The notes beneath the pieces were generated by a model. It saw nothing but the letters and a program-made list of their open reading frames with translations, was not told the DNA's origin and ran no database searches. Below, in pieces: positions 1-14,000 of a DNA stretch of 64,000 nt. This stretch comes from Owenia fusiformis. Taxonomy: Eukaryota; Annelida; Polychaeta; Sabellida; Oweniidae. The DNA lies in NCBI GenBank assembly GCA_903813345.2, contig CAIIXF020000001.1, forward strand, positions 3,100,001 through 3,164,000. The letters run 5' to 3'. Positions within the stretch are counted from its first letter, which is position 1. Each line of letters begins with the position of its first letter. The position numbers and the translations under genes are program-made.

Positions 1-315
1 TAAACCTGGAATAATTTTTATACAACCCGGATATAACCCGTATTTTTTTTTAAAAATCAGCCCGGAATTTCAAATTCTTAAAGTTGTACTAAAACCATTT
101 TAGTCGATTTGGAGATATTTATGCTATCATACCGTATAAAAGCCACAGGTCAAAATAACAAAAGGGGTGCTATTTGTGCTAAAAACAAGATAATATGGGA
201 TTCTTTAATTGGTTTTGGTACAACTTTAAGTTGAGAAGTTTGAAATTTTGAAAAATATAAAAAATTACAAATTATAGTATCGATTTACGGTTACAAGTCT
301 ATATCGGGAATCTGT
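1..315 (+). repeat. Dispersed repeat, copy at window start (cut by window edge)
   Basis: Outside the TTAA MITE, bases 1-315 match 6,955-7,130 in the same orientation (ATACAACCCGG, AGCCCGGAATTTC, ATCGATTTACGGT and TATCGGGAATCTGTTGTCG segments). Confidence 0.7.
82..225. mobile_element. 144-bp MITE with TTAA duplication
   Basis: Ends AGTTGTACTAAAACCA and TGGTTTTGGTACAACT, flanked by TTAA (78-81 and 226-229). A direct copy of the surrounding sequence at about 6,960-7,135 has a single TTAA at 7,035-7,038 and no insert, giving filled and empty sites. TTAA targeting is typical of piggyBac and Kolobok relatives. Confidence 0.8.
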
Positions 316-340
316 TGTCGCTAAAGGAGTGGTATCGATA

Positions 341-1072
341 TGGAGAACTGAATTCAACAATGTTTTTCTCTTAAACCAATCCTTGAAAACATTCTGTAAA
401 ACACGGTATTTTATGTAATGTTGACTGATTGACAACAATTTAATGCGAAAACTATTTAGAAATATTTTATATAACTGTTTTTGTTAACATTTTTTGTTTT
501 TTTAATGCAATTGTTTTTGCTCCTTTCTACCAATTCTTGAGAATGAAATAAAATGTCTCCGAACCTCGTTGGAACAAAACATGTTTTTAGACCATGTAAT
601 AACATGTTTTAAACATGTAACAACATGTTTATAGACCTCTCAATATTATAGTTATACAAACGAATTTTTGGTTGATTTTAAAATTTTTAAAAAGTATTCA
701 AAAAATTAAAACAGAATCCCCCCATTATAGATAAAAATCAAGATAAACCTTTTATTTCATTAACAAGATACTTATTTAAAATCAACCAAAATTTCCTTTG
801 TACAATCACAATATTGAGAGGCCTAAACATGTTGTGTTTATGTCGTTTTGTTCCAATGAGGTTCGGAAAGATGTTTCATTTCACTCTGGAAACATGATAC
901 CAAGAACAAAACAAGTGTTTGGTGAGTTTTCTAAAACAATATAGATGAAAGTATATATATATATTTCAAATTATATTGTAACCATTCAAAAGAGGATCAT
1001 TAAATTGAGGATGTGTTTTTTTAGATTTTTTTGACTGGTTTAAGAGAAACGTATGTTTAAAAAGTTCTCCAC
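341..1072. mobile_element. Inverted-repeat element with TGGAGAACT ends
   Basis: TGGAGAACT and TTTCTCTTAAACCA near 341-385 pair with 1,030-1,072. A longer inner pair (535-690 with 765-895) holds CCGAACCTCRTTGGAACAAA. AT-rich and non-coding. Confidence 0.55.
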
Positions 1073-1127
1073 ATTAGGTACACTTTACAAAACATTGCAT
1101 TTTAAATTGAAGTTCCTAACAAGCATG

Positions 1128-1226
1128 TCACTTCATTAAATGCTCAAAATATTCTCCTTTATACTGGATGCATAGTTTCTGGAGCTTCACCCATTCTTCG
1201 TATTGAGCCCTAAAGCCACAAGGGAA
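1128..1226 (-). pseudogene. Possible mariner transposase C-terminal relic
   Basis: A minus-strand stretch reads AQYEEWVKLQKLCIQYKGEY, then FEHLMK and TGA, resembling the W-x-K-C-I-x-x-x-G-D-Y-F-E tail of mariner transposases. No upstream catalytic region or terminal repeats were found, so this is tentative. Confidence 0.3.
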
Positions 1227-1653
1227 TTAAGTGTTAAATTATGGGACTTTGAAAACTTAATCACATAATCATCATTTGAGATTTAGAAACGTTTAAAACA
1301 ATGTAATATTGCTGCAACGAATTTTGAGACAAATTAATAGCTTGTTATAATTTCATAATGTAGGCCTTTACTAAAAAATAAGTACTGCATTGATCCTCGA
1401 GAACTTTTTGCTTTTTAATTCCCTTTGATTTCAGATTAACCTAAACATTTCTGAGTAAGTCCCTGGTAGATCATAATGCAGTGTCTGCAAAGTGACCTTC
1501 TTAAAGTTTATAAATTATGCTGTTTGACAAAGTGATCAATATATGCCAGAGCTAATGGCATAATCAAGAGCCAGGTGCTTATTTTGCTGACCTTACTTAC
1601 CAGTGCGTCGCATAAAATAAATACAGAGATCATTATATCAGACAAAAGACAAA

Positions 1654-1659
1654 TTTATT
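1654..1659 (-). promoter_or_regulatory. Candidate polyadenylation signal for the distal last exon
   Basis: AATAAA on the minus strand about 175 nt past the TAG of the distal chitin-binding exon, followed by a T-rich stretch. Spacing suits a short 3'UTR. AT-rich DNA makes chance hexamers common. Confidence 0.4.
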
Positions 1660-1831
1660 CCGATGAATTATATCAATAACAATTTCATAATGAAAGAAAC
1701 GTCTGAAATGAATTAAATCAATGTTTAATTCACCTAGATGTACAAGTAAATACAGTAGAAGTGTTATCCCAGACATGTGTGTAATTGGTGGTCGGCCCTA
1801 TATATTTGGTCAGTCGATCCTATAGGTCCTA

Positions 1832-2007
1832 CTAACATGGTACTGGTACCATAATTGCGGGTAAACATCTCTGTTCCTCAGCACTAAACAGCAATCCCCG
1901 CTGACACTCCTTGTGTGTGATCCTGTTGTTAAAACACTCAATATATTTTCTACAAGTTGGGTCTGTTGTGTCTGCGATCAAAATCTTTGAATTGGAACAT
2001 GAGATAC
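1832..2007 (-). CDS. Gene A exon 23, distal copy: type-2 chitin-binding domain and stop
   Basis: The paralogous last exon: TTTCAG acceptor, two phase bases, 57 codons and TAG. Spacing is C-x14-C-x5-C-x9-C-x12-C-x9-C, with two extra residues (VP) before the last cysteine compared with the proximal copy. Segments are [19 protein letters not shown] and CLPAIMVP. Unlike the proximal copy it keeps its own downstream flank, with an AATAAA about 175 nt past the stop, so it is probably the ancestral terminal exon. Both copies are open with changed residues, suggesting neither is a fresh pseudogene. Confidence 0.72.
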
Positions 2008-5000
2008 CTGAAAATATATGTAAAAGCAGTCATTATCAGAGACATGTAGACATGCAGAGTGACATGAATATAACTCACATTGTGAGGCCATATATTATCA
2101 GCGTTGTACTTAAAATACGTTAACCTGGTAGACGACAGGCGTTGGTTGCATTCGCGAATACAAGCTTATATTTGGACTCTTTCAAATTCGGATCCATATT
2201 TGGGTTTCATATAAAATCCTAGATACCCGTTCAATTCTTCAACCCTAATGTCTGTGGAGGGGTCAATCCGACCCCCCTCGCTCTCGAATTTTTCAGTGCA
2301 ACCTTGTCCTCCTTCATTTTTTAGCTTGAGCCACTACTACAAGACACTTTTTGCGTAAAAACCAAGGTGATTGGGGTAGAGAGGTAAAGTTATGATAGTT
2401 GGAACTTGAAGCAGGTTTTAAACATATAATGATAAAATTGAAATTCATAAAATATTGATTGTTACTTTGTTTCTTATTCTCTTGAAAATACCAGAAAGAA
2501 GATTATTGCTTTGTTTGATAGGCTTAGAAAATAATTTAGCATATTGCATTTTCTTTCCAGTATGCTTTATTTCATGAAAATCAAGCCGAAACAACTGGTC
2601 GTGAAACGCGTTCTCTTCACGAATTTGCGAGAAAAACGGATTTTTGAAATACTACTCCATGAATACCTTTGAATTGCTTTGGCATATTACTAAAGGTTTA
2701 TGCACACTACGGTATCAGAATTATGATGATACCTTTTCCCAACCTTTAGATATAATTTTTTATCCCCCGTACCCCCAATTTTTCAATTTCGCTATTTCAA
2801 TGTTTGTGCCGTTGCCAGGTGGTTGCTAGGCAACATTATGGACGGAAATTATATTGAAACAATACCAATCCATACATTCATACATCTGCATACTAAACCA
2901 CTGATTGGCATTTGTTGTAAATCTTGAAATATACAGGGTGGTCCAAAAAAATTGGAACATTTGATAATTGAACTCAAAATCGTTATTTTTTCTCTACAAT
3001 GCACCAGAATTTTACTGAGTATTTGTTCAATCACTTATTTATCTGATGTAAAGTTTATAGGTGCAAACAACAAAGTTAATCCATTAAACTAGAAAATGTT
3101 TGATATGACCCCTTTTCTCCCGAATTACAAGTTGAAGTCTGGGACTCAGTTTTGAAATGATCCATTCACTTTGCTGTTCGTTTGATTTTGTCCAAGCCAT
3201 CTTGATTAAAATTCAGCTTAAACAAACGGACCGAACAAACTACTTATATGTTAGCCTTGGAAGATCAAATATATGAACATATTCAACATTTCTTTACCCA
3301 AATTGATGGGTATCAAGCATATTTTGATGGCTATTGTTAGATATATTACTGATTGAATATTCTCCAGGGCAGTCTGTTTTGACTGGTAAATGAACCCCCT
3401 CTCCTTTCTTGTTCTAATATGAAATTCAATAATATTCATTGAATATATCAATATATGTATATCAATATCATAAAGCAGTTTCCCAGAACACAAATGATAT
3501 ATTATATTATGTGTGCTTAGAGGTGGTCTTTAATAAAGCCTTGTAAATAACTAGTCAGTTTCCCCTCTACTGAAAATTGGGAACAATGATTTTGTCAGTT
3601 TAGTAGCTGTATGGGTTATGCAACCACTCACCTCTGACACGTTCGTTCTTTCCTACTCTTAAATAAAAATAATGATTTGGGGTATTCTTAAGTTGACAAT
3701 AGTTTTCCAATAAACCATAGATGTTAATACCTCATGTCAACCAAATATGATTTTATAAAATGTGTATAACAATCAACATGTTCATGAAAGTTTTGAAATA
3801 AAGAATACTTGAAAAAGTAGCTGCGAAATTGACAAGTGTATATTTAAGAATAGGGGGTCATATCAAACATTGACTAGTTTAATGCATTAACTTTGTGGAT
3901 TGCACCTATAAACTTTACATCAGAGAGATAAGTGACTGAACTATGCTCAGTGAAATTTTGATGCATTTTAGAAGAAAAATAAAGGTTTTGTGTTCAATTA
4001 ACAAATGTTCCAATTTTTGGACCACCCTGTATATATGCTAAAGACAATATGGTTAAAGAAAGCTTTGTCTCCATCTGATCTGATCTTCGTTGAATTTTTA
4101 AAAAGTCTCGACCTGGAAATGAATTTCAACGCCATCAAAAGTAAAGCCATTGAATTCGCGAATCTCAAAAATGTGAATTCAAAGTTCAACTAATCGTCAC
4201 GGACGGAGAGACGCCTAGAAGATTACACATGCTCACTGCTGCGTGAGCCAATACTAGCTTTTAACGAGTAGGAAACAAACCATTCATATCTCCCTTGAAG
4301 TTTTACAAACTTTCAAATGTATACTAAGTTTATTAGATTCCTCCGTTAAGACAACGAACTTCATCGGATGGAACTTCAAAAAATCGGTTAAGACCAGGTT
4401 CCGTTTAGGTAATAATAGTGAGGTATCATATCAATGATTCTGTTTGACCTATTTGTTCGCAAATTTAAAGGTCCTACTAACATGGTACCATGATTGCAAG
4501 TAAACATCTCTTATCCTCAGCACTATACCGCAATCCCCACTGACACTCCCTATGTGTGATCTTATTGTTAAAACACTCAATATATTTTCTACAAGTTGGG
4601 TCTGTTGTGTCTGCGATTGAAACCTTTGATTCGGAGCATTGGATACCTGAAAATATATGTTAAAGCAGTCATTATCAGAGACATGTAGACATGCAGAGTG
4701 ACATGAATATAACTCACATTGTGAGCCGAAAAAACTGGTCGTGAAACGCGTTTTCTTCACGAATTTGCGAGAAAAACGAATTTTTGAAATACTACTCCAT
4801 GAATACCTTTGAATTGTTTTGGCATATTCCTAAAGGTTTATGCACACTACGGTATCAGAATTATGATGATACCTTTTTCCAAACTTTAGATATAATTTTT
4901 TATCCCCCGTACCCCCAATTTTTCAATTTCGCTATTTCAATGTTTGTGCCGTTGCCAGGTGGTTGCTAGGCAACATTATGGACGGAAATTATATTGAAAC

Positions 5001-8000
5001 AATACCAATCCATACATTCATACATCTGCATACTAAATCACTGATTGGCATTTGTTGTAAATCTTGAAATATACAGGGTGGTCCAAAAAAAATTGGAACG
5101 TTTGATAATTGAACTCAAAAAATTTTCTCTACAATGCACAAGAATTTTACTGAGTATTTGTTCAATCACTTATTTATCTGATGTAAAGTTTATAGGTGCA
5201 AACAACAAAGTTAATCCATTAAACTAGAAAATGTTTGATATGACCCCTTTTCTCCTGAATCACAAGTTGAAGCCTGGGACTCAGTTTTGAAATGATTCAT
5301 TCACTTTGCTGTTCGTTTGATTTTGTCCAAGCAATCTTGATTAAAAATTCAGCTTGAACAAACGGACCGCACAAACTACTTATATGTTTGCCTTGGAAGA
5401 TCAAATATATAAACATATTCAACATTTCTTTACCCAAATTAATGGGTATCAAGCATATTTTGATGGCTATTGTTGGATATATTACTGATTGAATATTCTC
5501 CAGAAAGAGGTCAGGGCAGTCTGTTTTGACTGGTAAATGAACCCCCTCCCCTTTCTTGTTCTAATATGAAATTCAATAATATTCATTGAATATATCAATA
5601 TATGTGTATCAATATCATAAAGGAGTTTCCCAGAACACAAATGATATATTATATTATGTGTGCTTAGAGGTGGTCTTTAATAAAGCCTTGTAAATAACTA
5701 GTCAGTTTCCCCTCTACTGAAAATTGGAAACAATGATTTTGTCAGTTTAGTAGCTGTATGGGTTATGCAACCACGCACCTCTGACATGTTCGTTCTTTCC
5801 TACTCTTAAATAAAAATAATGATTTGGGGTATTATTAAGTTGACAATAGTTTTCCAATAAACCATAGATGTTAATACCTCATGTCAACCAAATATGATTT
5901 TATAAAATGTGTATAGCAATCAACATGTTCATGAAAGTTTTGAAATAAAGAATACTTGAAAAAGTAGCTGCGAAATTGACAAGTGTATATTTAAGAATAG
6001 GGGGTCATATCAAACATTGACTAGTTTAATGCATTAACTTTGTGGATTGCACCTATAAACTTTACATCAGAGAGATAAGTGACTGAACTATGCTCAGTGA
6101 AATTTTGATGCATTTTAGAGGAAAAATAAAGGTTTTGTGTTCAATTAACAAATGTTCCAATTTTTTGGACCACCCTGTATATATGCTAAAGACAATATGG
6201 TTAAAGAAAGCTTTATCTCCATCTGATCTGATCTTCGTTGAATTTTTAAAAAGTCTCAGACCTGGAAATGAATTTCAAGGCCACAAAAAGTAAAGCCATT
6301 GAATTCGCGAATCTCAAAAATGTGAATTCAAAGTTCAACTAATCGTCACGGACGGAGAGACGCCTAGAATATTACACATGCTCACTGCTGCGTGAGCCAA
6401 TACTAGCTTTTAACGATTAGGAAACAAACCATTCATATCTCCCTTGAAGTTTTACAAACTTTCAAATGTATATTAAGTTTATTAGATTCCTCCGTTAAGA
6501 CAACGAACTTCATCGGATGGAACTTCAAAAAATCGGTTAAGACCAGGTTCCGTTTAGGTAATAATAGTGAGGTATCATATCAATGATTCTGTTTGAACTA
6601 TTTGTTCGCAAATTTAAAACTGCTATTCCTATTAAGTCATATCCACATTCATTTTATGTATAACCAAAGTGCCTAATTAACATGCAATCACCATTACCTA
6701 ATTTCGCCCGTTCCGGGAAATTGCCGATTTTGACGTAAAAATACAATTCACATTATGACTACAGGGTCTTGGATCATTTATTTTTATATTTAATGTCTTT
6801 GTATTAAACTTTTGTACTCTAAAAAATAAAAAAATGAGGATTTGAAAAACCGACGATGCTACATGTATCGTTTATTCATCAAAATACCAATCAGGAAAAA
6901 ACGGATTTTTCTAGTCAAACTCAACCCAAAAACGGAAATATTAATGAAAATTGAACGTGGATTAAACCAAAAATATTTTTATACAACCCGGAGAACCCGG
7001 ATTTTTTTAAATCAGCCCGGAATTTCAAAAATTCTTAAGTTGAGAAGTATGAAATTTTGAAAAATATATAAATTACTTATTATAGTATCGATTTACGGTA
7101 ACAAGTTTATATCGGGAATCTGTTGTCGCGAAATTTGCAACAATCCTAGCTATCTATCAATAGACTTCTTTACGTAAATGAACATACTTAAACATTTATC
7201 ATAGTGTTGCACGATCCTTTGATGAAAAAAACTAATTTACTTTTAAAATTTTCACAAATGGCTTCCTCTCCAGTCCATTTTCCTTCTTTTGTACAAATCC
7301 TTACTGCGTCTCCTTTGAGGACATATCCAGGGTTACACCTATATTTCATGTTCATACCAATATAGCCTCCAAAGCCAGTCACTATTCCATTGCTGGGGTT
7401 CTTCAGGGTCGGACACTTCTTAGATTCTGAAAATGACAATTGTGAAGATTTTGCTTTTGCATGAATTTGAAGTATGATGACACTACAGGGTGTTCCAAAA
7501 GTAACAGGACTGGTGCTGGCATTTTGTCGAATATGCACCAATCGTCTTCAAAATTTTACATAATGTACTTCCATGTATTGTAACTAAGACTGCCAAGTTT
7601 TGACAAAAATTATGAAACTGGGGTAGAGTTATGGTTGCTATGGCAACATGACATCACAATACCCGGGGCAACATTCCACACAGAAAGTTACAGAGACTTT
7701 AAGCATTTTGTACATCCCATAGCAAAGTTAGAATCCAACAACTGGTGGGAATTACATTTGCTAAATACATTATTTGATATTCCTCTTTGGTCAGTCCAAG
7801 AGTAGCACTCAGTATCCATGACTCAAACACATGAGTGAACCCATTTGATGACATGTCACGCAGGGTCGATAGGACAACTTGGAGAAGGTCATTCTCATCT
7901 TTAAAGGTCTTACCGCGCTGATTAGCATTCCATTACCCATATAAAAGTAAAAATTAGATATTGCATGATCAGAAGAGTATGATGCATGGTCTTAGATCTC

Positions 8001-11000
8001 AAGATCTAGCTCCGCTATAGCTGCAGTGGTCTTTAATGCTGACTTGCGGGCAGACGCCTTATCAAGGTGGATGACTGGCTTCAAATTGGGTCTTTTCAAA
8101 AACTCAACAATGAATTGTGCAGACTGTTATACATAATAATATTTTAGGAAATTGAATAAATATTATTATTTTGAAATCATGCTTGAATCTGAGTTGTATA
8201 GCAACCCCATAACTATAAAGCAACTAATAAAACAAACAAGAACTTTTGTATTGTAATAGGCGAATTAGATACTTTCTTCAGTCATATAAAAATGTTAGAT
8301 ATTACATTTTCATGAAAAAGTTGCCCCGGGTATTGTGATGTCACGTTACTATAGTAACCATAACTTTACCCGCATTTTATCATTTTTTCTGAAACTTTGC
8401 AATTTTAGTTGCACTACTTCAAAGTACAATTTGTGAGAATTTGAACATACTTGGTGCAGAATTGACAAAATGCCAGCACCAGTCCTGTTACTTTTGGAAC
8501 ACCATGTATATGAAGTATACAGTATGAAGTATGACGATACAAATGAAAAGTTGAAAGTTGGACATTATAACTAATTTTCATTGAATCCTGGTGATCAGAC
8601 CAATAATCAGTCATCTGGAAAAAAAGTAATTCGAATTACATCAAGTGACATTCAAACGGTAACATTTTAAGCCACATTCGGGCAGTGGGTGAAGAGTAAA
8701 TACAATTGTATAAGGTATTTTCATGAATCCTCTGAGCTTGGAATTTTATTATCTTAAAAAAGAATAAAATCAGTTTATGCTGTGGCTTAAGACTCACGGT
8801 AATCTGATTGTTTGCTACATTTAGGAGGAACGCCTGAGTAATCGCCACCTAATTTGCACCACCTAGATCTTGAGCCTTCAAGGGTCTCCCCCTCCTTGCA
8901 ATTATAGCGTACTACAGAATTCAAGTATCCATTGGATACTACCTCCTCAATAACTCCAGATGGAGTCCTGGGTGGAACACACACTGAAAATAATTATGTT
9001 CCATCATATACTAAGGGTAAATCCTGTCGAGGCTGTAGAATCTGGGAAGGTAAAATGCTGAAAATTATTTACAATACACCAGAAAACATTTGGTCATTTT
9101 GGAGTTATTACACCAAAAGTAGAGACTTTTATTAATTTCGTCAAAATGTCGCATTTGTTACAAAATGGAAAATTTTGATTACAGACCAATCAAAATAAAA
9201 TGTTTCCCTATATTTAACAAATAAATTATAATCAAAACCAATGAAATTCTATGTTAGGCTTTTTAGGAATGTGCATGCAAAATGTGGTGACTTAACTCTT
9301 AAAAGTGAAGAAATGAGAGTAAATTTACAGACTTGGGACTTGTGTTGTCTCGGCTACTAACTAAGTTCATTAAATGGTAAAATCCATTCCTTTCATGAAC
9401 AGGACGGGTGTAAGATAAATTCAGTTCAGTTAAGCCAGATTACAAGAATTCTGAGCAATTTTTGGGGAATACGAAGGTCAGTGAAAGTCCTCCATCATAT
9501 CCATCCATCATGAAACCTAGATCAGTATGTAACTAGTTGACTGAGAAATCATAACCATTATTAAAGGTGGTGCAAAGTAAGCATTCAAAGTTGTACTGAC
9601 ACAGTGAATGTTCAAAACATTATTAATGTTCAAGTTCAAATTTGTTCTATTTTCTTCATAATTGTGCACATTTTTCCATATGGTCCTTTTTGCTGCAACC
9701 CTCTCCCGGGAAATTGGATCCCAAAAGCCTCTTGAACAGCAATGAAACTTATAGTTTTTTGATACCATTTATCCAGTTTTTTCAGTCAGTCTTTGTCAGT
9801 TGAACCATGTTTTGCCTTATGTGTACATCTACAGGGTGTCAAATAAGTCCCGTCCCCCCTCTACAGGCAACACCAAGATATTTGGTACCAAGTGTGATAT
9901 ATCATTGGAAAGGTCTTCCAAAGTTATACGTTGATTGGCATATATCTGACACATGTCAATCAATCTCACAAATTTTTACATTGTATCAATTGAGGTGACC
10001 ACAGGCCTAGAAACATGGCAATTTTGGCGTATTTGGCAGGATTTTAAGAATCGGGTATAAGAAAGGTCAAAGGACCAAAATATGACTTAATATGTATATG
10101 GCAATGAATTGAACCAATTGCTGGATAGGGTTAGATGTGCAGAAAATAGAGATGCAAGGAAAGTGGTGAAAACCTTTTTATGTAACAAGTGGAATGCGAA
10201 AAAGATTAACTTTTTGACGTTTTTCACTGACACAGTGAATGTTCAAAACATTATTAATGTTCAAGTTCAAATTTGTTCCATTTTCTTCATAATTGTGCAC
10301 ATTTTTCCATATGGTCCTTTTTGCTGCAACCCTCTCCCAGGAAATTGGATCCCAAAAGCCTCTTGAACAGCAATGAAACTTATAGTTTTTTGATACCATT
10401 TAACCAGTTTTTTCAGTCAGTCTTTGTCAGTTGAACCATGTTTTGCCTTATGTGTACATCTACAGTGTGTCAAATAAGTCCCGTCCCCCTCTACAGGCAA
10501 CACCAAGATATTTGGTACCAAGTGTGATATATCACTGGAAAGGTCTTCCAAAGTTACGTTGATTGGCATATATGTGACACATGTCAATCAATCTCACAAA
10601 TTTTTACATTGTATCAATTGAGGTGACCACAGGCCTAGAAACATGGCAATTTGGCGTATTTGGCAGGATTTTAAGAATCGGGTATAAGAAAGGTCAAAGG
10701 ACCAAAATATGACTTAATTTGTATATGGCAATGAATTGAACCAATTGCTGGATAGGGTTAGATGTGCAGAAAATAGAGATGCAAGGAAAGTGGTGAAAAC
10801 CTTTTTATGTAACAAGTGGAATGCGAAAAAGATTAACTTTTTGACGTTTTTCAGAGGTCATATCCTTGTCATTTTGACGCAAAAAGCTGATTAAATGAGG
10901 GCATGTTAACAATAAAGGACATCATGAAAATATAGGTAAATTTCATCCAAAATACTTGAAAGTTGGTGTGTTGACATAACTTTGGATGATCTTTCCAATG

Positions 11001-14000
11001 GTATATCACACAAGATACCATATATTAAGGTTTTAGCTATAGAAGGGGGACGGGACTTATTTGACACCCTGTATATATGTTAATATGTCTGTAACAACAT
11101 AGTTCCCATGTCATCTAAGTCTGATATGGTTGAAATAATATAGCATAACGTCAACTTTAAAATAGATTAATTCAATGAAAACTAAAAATATCGAAATCGA
11201 CAAATACCGTTCACCATCTTAGATGCGAAGGTCACAGTCGTTACTTTCGCTTGATACTTACCAGTGGCTTATAAGTCATCATGTATGAACAAAATCACTC
11301 TATTACATTTCGTGTTATAGTAAAAAACATAAATGACATCCGACATTGACAGTGTGCCATGATTATAAGTCATCATATACTAAATATGAACAAAATCGCT
11401 TCACTGCTTTTCAAATAATAGCAAATGTAGTTAAATAGCATGTAAGGCCGGCCGTTTTCCAAGATGACTGCCATGTGTTTCTTAAATATCTACATTTCGA
11501 CCTTCATTAATGTCTTATCAAACTTTTTTACCTCAAAAACATAAACAATATTACAGTTTCACATACATTTCGTAGTATCGTAGAAAACATAAATGACACG
11601 TGTAAAATGTCAGCCATTTTCAAAATGGCCGCTTAAAAGCCAAAGTGTCAAAGACAATGCCCAATGCTTATAGGTCACCACATATTAAATAAGAATAAGA
11701 GTAACAAAATTTCTCCACTACTTTTGAAGTTATAGCAAAAAATATTAGTTTTAGACTTGTAAAAATCTGCACTAAAATAACCGTCATTTTAATAAGAGCG
11801 GCCATTTTAAAATCGACTTTTGAGCATAACTTCTACTGGGCACATATGAATAAAATATGAACTGGTCAGCGGTATTTGAGTTAGCGCCCGGACAGACGGA
11901 TGTACGGATGGACCGAGGCGTTCTCTAAATCCCTCAAAACTTCGTTTGATTGAATAATTATGCATTAGTATAGAGGGATTTTTCGAAAATAAAATTGACA
12001 AGGATATCAATTGAGCCCATTATATTATCGAGCCCATTTTATTAAATCGGGACGTTTTCTTGCGAAAGTTACTCTCTAGATCTCATATCATCCACTGGCT
12101 CTATCTTTAACATAACCTACGAGTATACTCTAAATATAGAAGTAGATTTCATTTTAACATAGGCATTCAGTTTTTTATTATATATGTTGGATTACCTTCC
12201 TGGCAGAGATCTCCTTTAATACCACTAGGACAAGAGCATTTGAAGCCTGGCTTAGTATTGACACATTTACCATCGTTCCAACAAGGGTTGGTTGGCTTAC
12301 ACTCATCAATATCTGGAATATAGTGTAGGCTATGATTTATCAGTTTCTGTCACCATTTTGTATATGTTAATAACAAAAAAATATTTGTCTATACAGTATT
12401 TGTAGCAGTTTATGTCAATAGTTGTTGCCATATCAATATCTGTAGTACTATGTGTCAATATGTACACCACTATATGTCAATATATGTTGCATAATGTGTC
12501 AGTTTCTGTTACCATACATATATGATATATGTCATTATCCATGATTGAAAGGATTTAGATCAAATGATGATATATTTGATATCTGGATCAATGTATCATA
12601 TTTTAGCCAAAATCCCCAAACTATAAAATATTACTTCTTAAAAAACAGAGGATATTCCTATAATATCTGTAGTACTGTATGTCAATATTTATTCCATGAT
12701 GGTAAAATTCCCTGCAATCTGATTGGTCCACGTGACTTAAATATATCCTGTATTTACACGCAAATTCCACTGAGCGTTGGATACAGAGTGAAAATTTTGC
12801 AGCGTTGGGATACGGTCCAGTATCCCAACGCCCCAGATTTCCATCAAGGATATGACTATTACTGAAAAAATCAACGCATGCTAATATTTGCATTTTGCTA
12901 CAAATATCTGATTTGAATATCAGGAAATGATACGGTGATCATCACACTTTATAATTTTAGGATAAAACACGCATCGGTGAATATAACAAAAAATCAATAT
13001 GAAGCATGAACATTGTTTTCATGAACAAGTAAAAATCCAATATGGCAACGAAAGTCGAAAAAACGTTTCGCTACACTGCACTTCCAGTTGATGAAATTGA
13101 AGAAAAAATAAATGAAATCAAACTTATAATACAATAAAAGCAACCAAGGCCGAAAGGATTTGAAGGAATTTCGATGTAAAATATCTTTGAGGTGAGAAGG
13201 TTGATCTGTTTCTCCGGTCCCAAGCCAAGGAAATGGACTTGATTAAGGGGAGTTTTATCTGAGTAATCATGGAATAAAAACGTTATTCAATGATTTCTCG
13301 TAAAATACAAAAAATATTCTTCCCTTGAAGGTCTGTATTTCACTCTGCTAGCGCATCGTGAAATACGACCTTCTCGGGAAGAATGTTTTCTGTATTTTAC
13401 TCGAATCATTGAATAACTTATATTATTATATCATTGCTAGAATTTGTGTCCTTTGATTGGCTGATTCAGTACCATGTGATCAAAAATACCAAAGCGTATT
13501 TCACACCTCCCTTAATTTTGGAATAATAAAAGACGTATTGCCCGGCGTATTGCCCGCCCGGGAATTCTGAATCGTCCCGTTTCGTCCAGTACAGTTGTGA
13601 CGTGCATCAAAATGGCAGACAGAAAAAGATTTAAAAGTCTGAATTCCGATGAAAAGAACGACATCTTGAGGGATGTGCATTCTAAAAACACCATTAAATC
13701 AACGGAATGACATCTAATGTCTTAGAACATTTTCAAGTGTTATGTGGACGAAATAGACGTTAAATCTATCGATAAAATCGTTCTGGATGGAATTTTAGAG
13801 TTTTTTTTGGAACTGCGAACGAAGGATGGGGAATATTACAAGAGTGCCAGTCTGCAAAGTAAGCGAATGTCTAGCAATGATATAATAAAACAAATATTTC
13901 ATTCTATGTTCGGGCAATACCTGTTGCACTTTCAATGATTTTTGCAGCATGTATTTCCCTCGCACTTCGGGCTGCGGGCAATACATGCTGCAAAAATCAT

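Larger units (their letters stand above)
1825..4468. repeat. Tandem duplication, distal copy (terminal exon plus intron)
   Basis: Matches 4,469-6,618 at high identity: chitin-binding exon, AAACGCGTTCTCTTCACG block, mariner-type element and 3' part. It carries about 500 bp (2,083-2,583) that the other copy lacks. Confidence 0.85.
4469..6618. repeat. Tandem duplication, proximal copy
   Basis: Second copy in the same orientation, joined directly to the first at about 4,469. The junction at 4,724 skips the 500 bp present in the distal copy. A related sequence at 28.3-28.6 kb includes the skipped part, so deletion here is likelier than insertion there. Confidence 0.85.

Noticed and set aside
4449-4760. 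103-codon minus-strand frame over the proximal last exon
   Set aside because: It is out of frame with the six-cysteine chitin-binding domain, which continues gene A in phase and is conserved in both duplicates.
11807-12010. 67-codon frame with repeated SVHPSVR
   Set aside because: It is the reverse strand of the GGACGGAC repeat tail.
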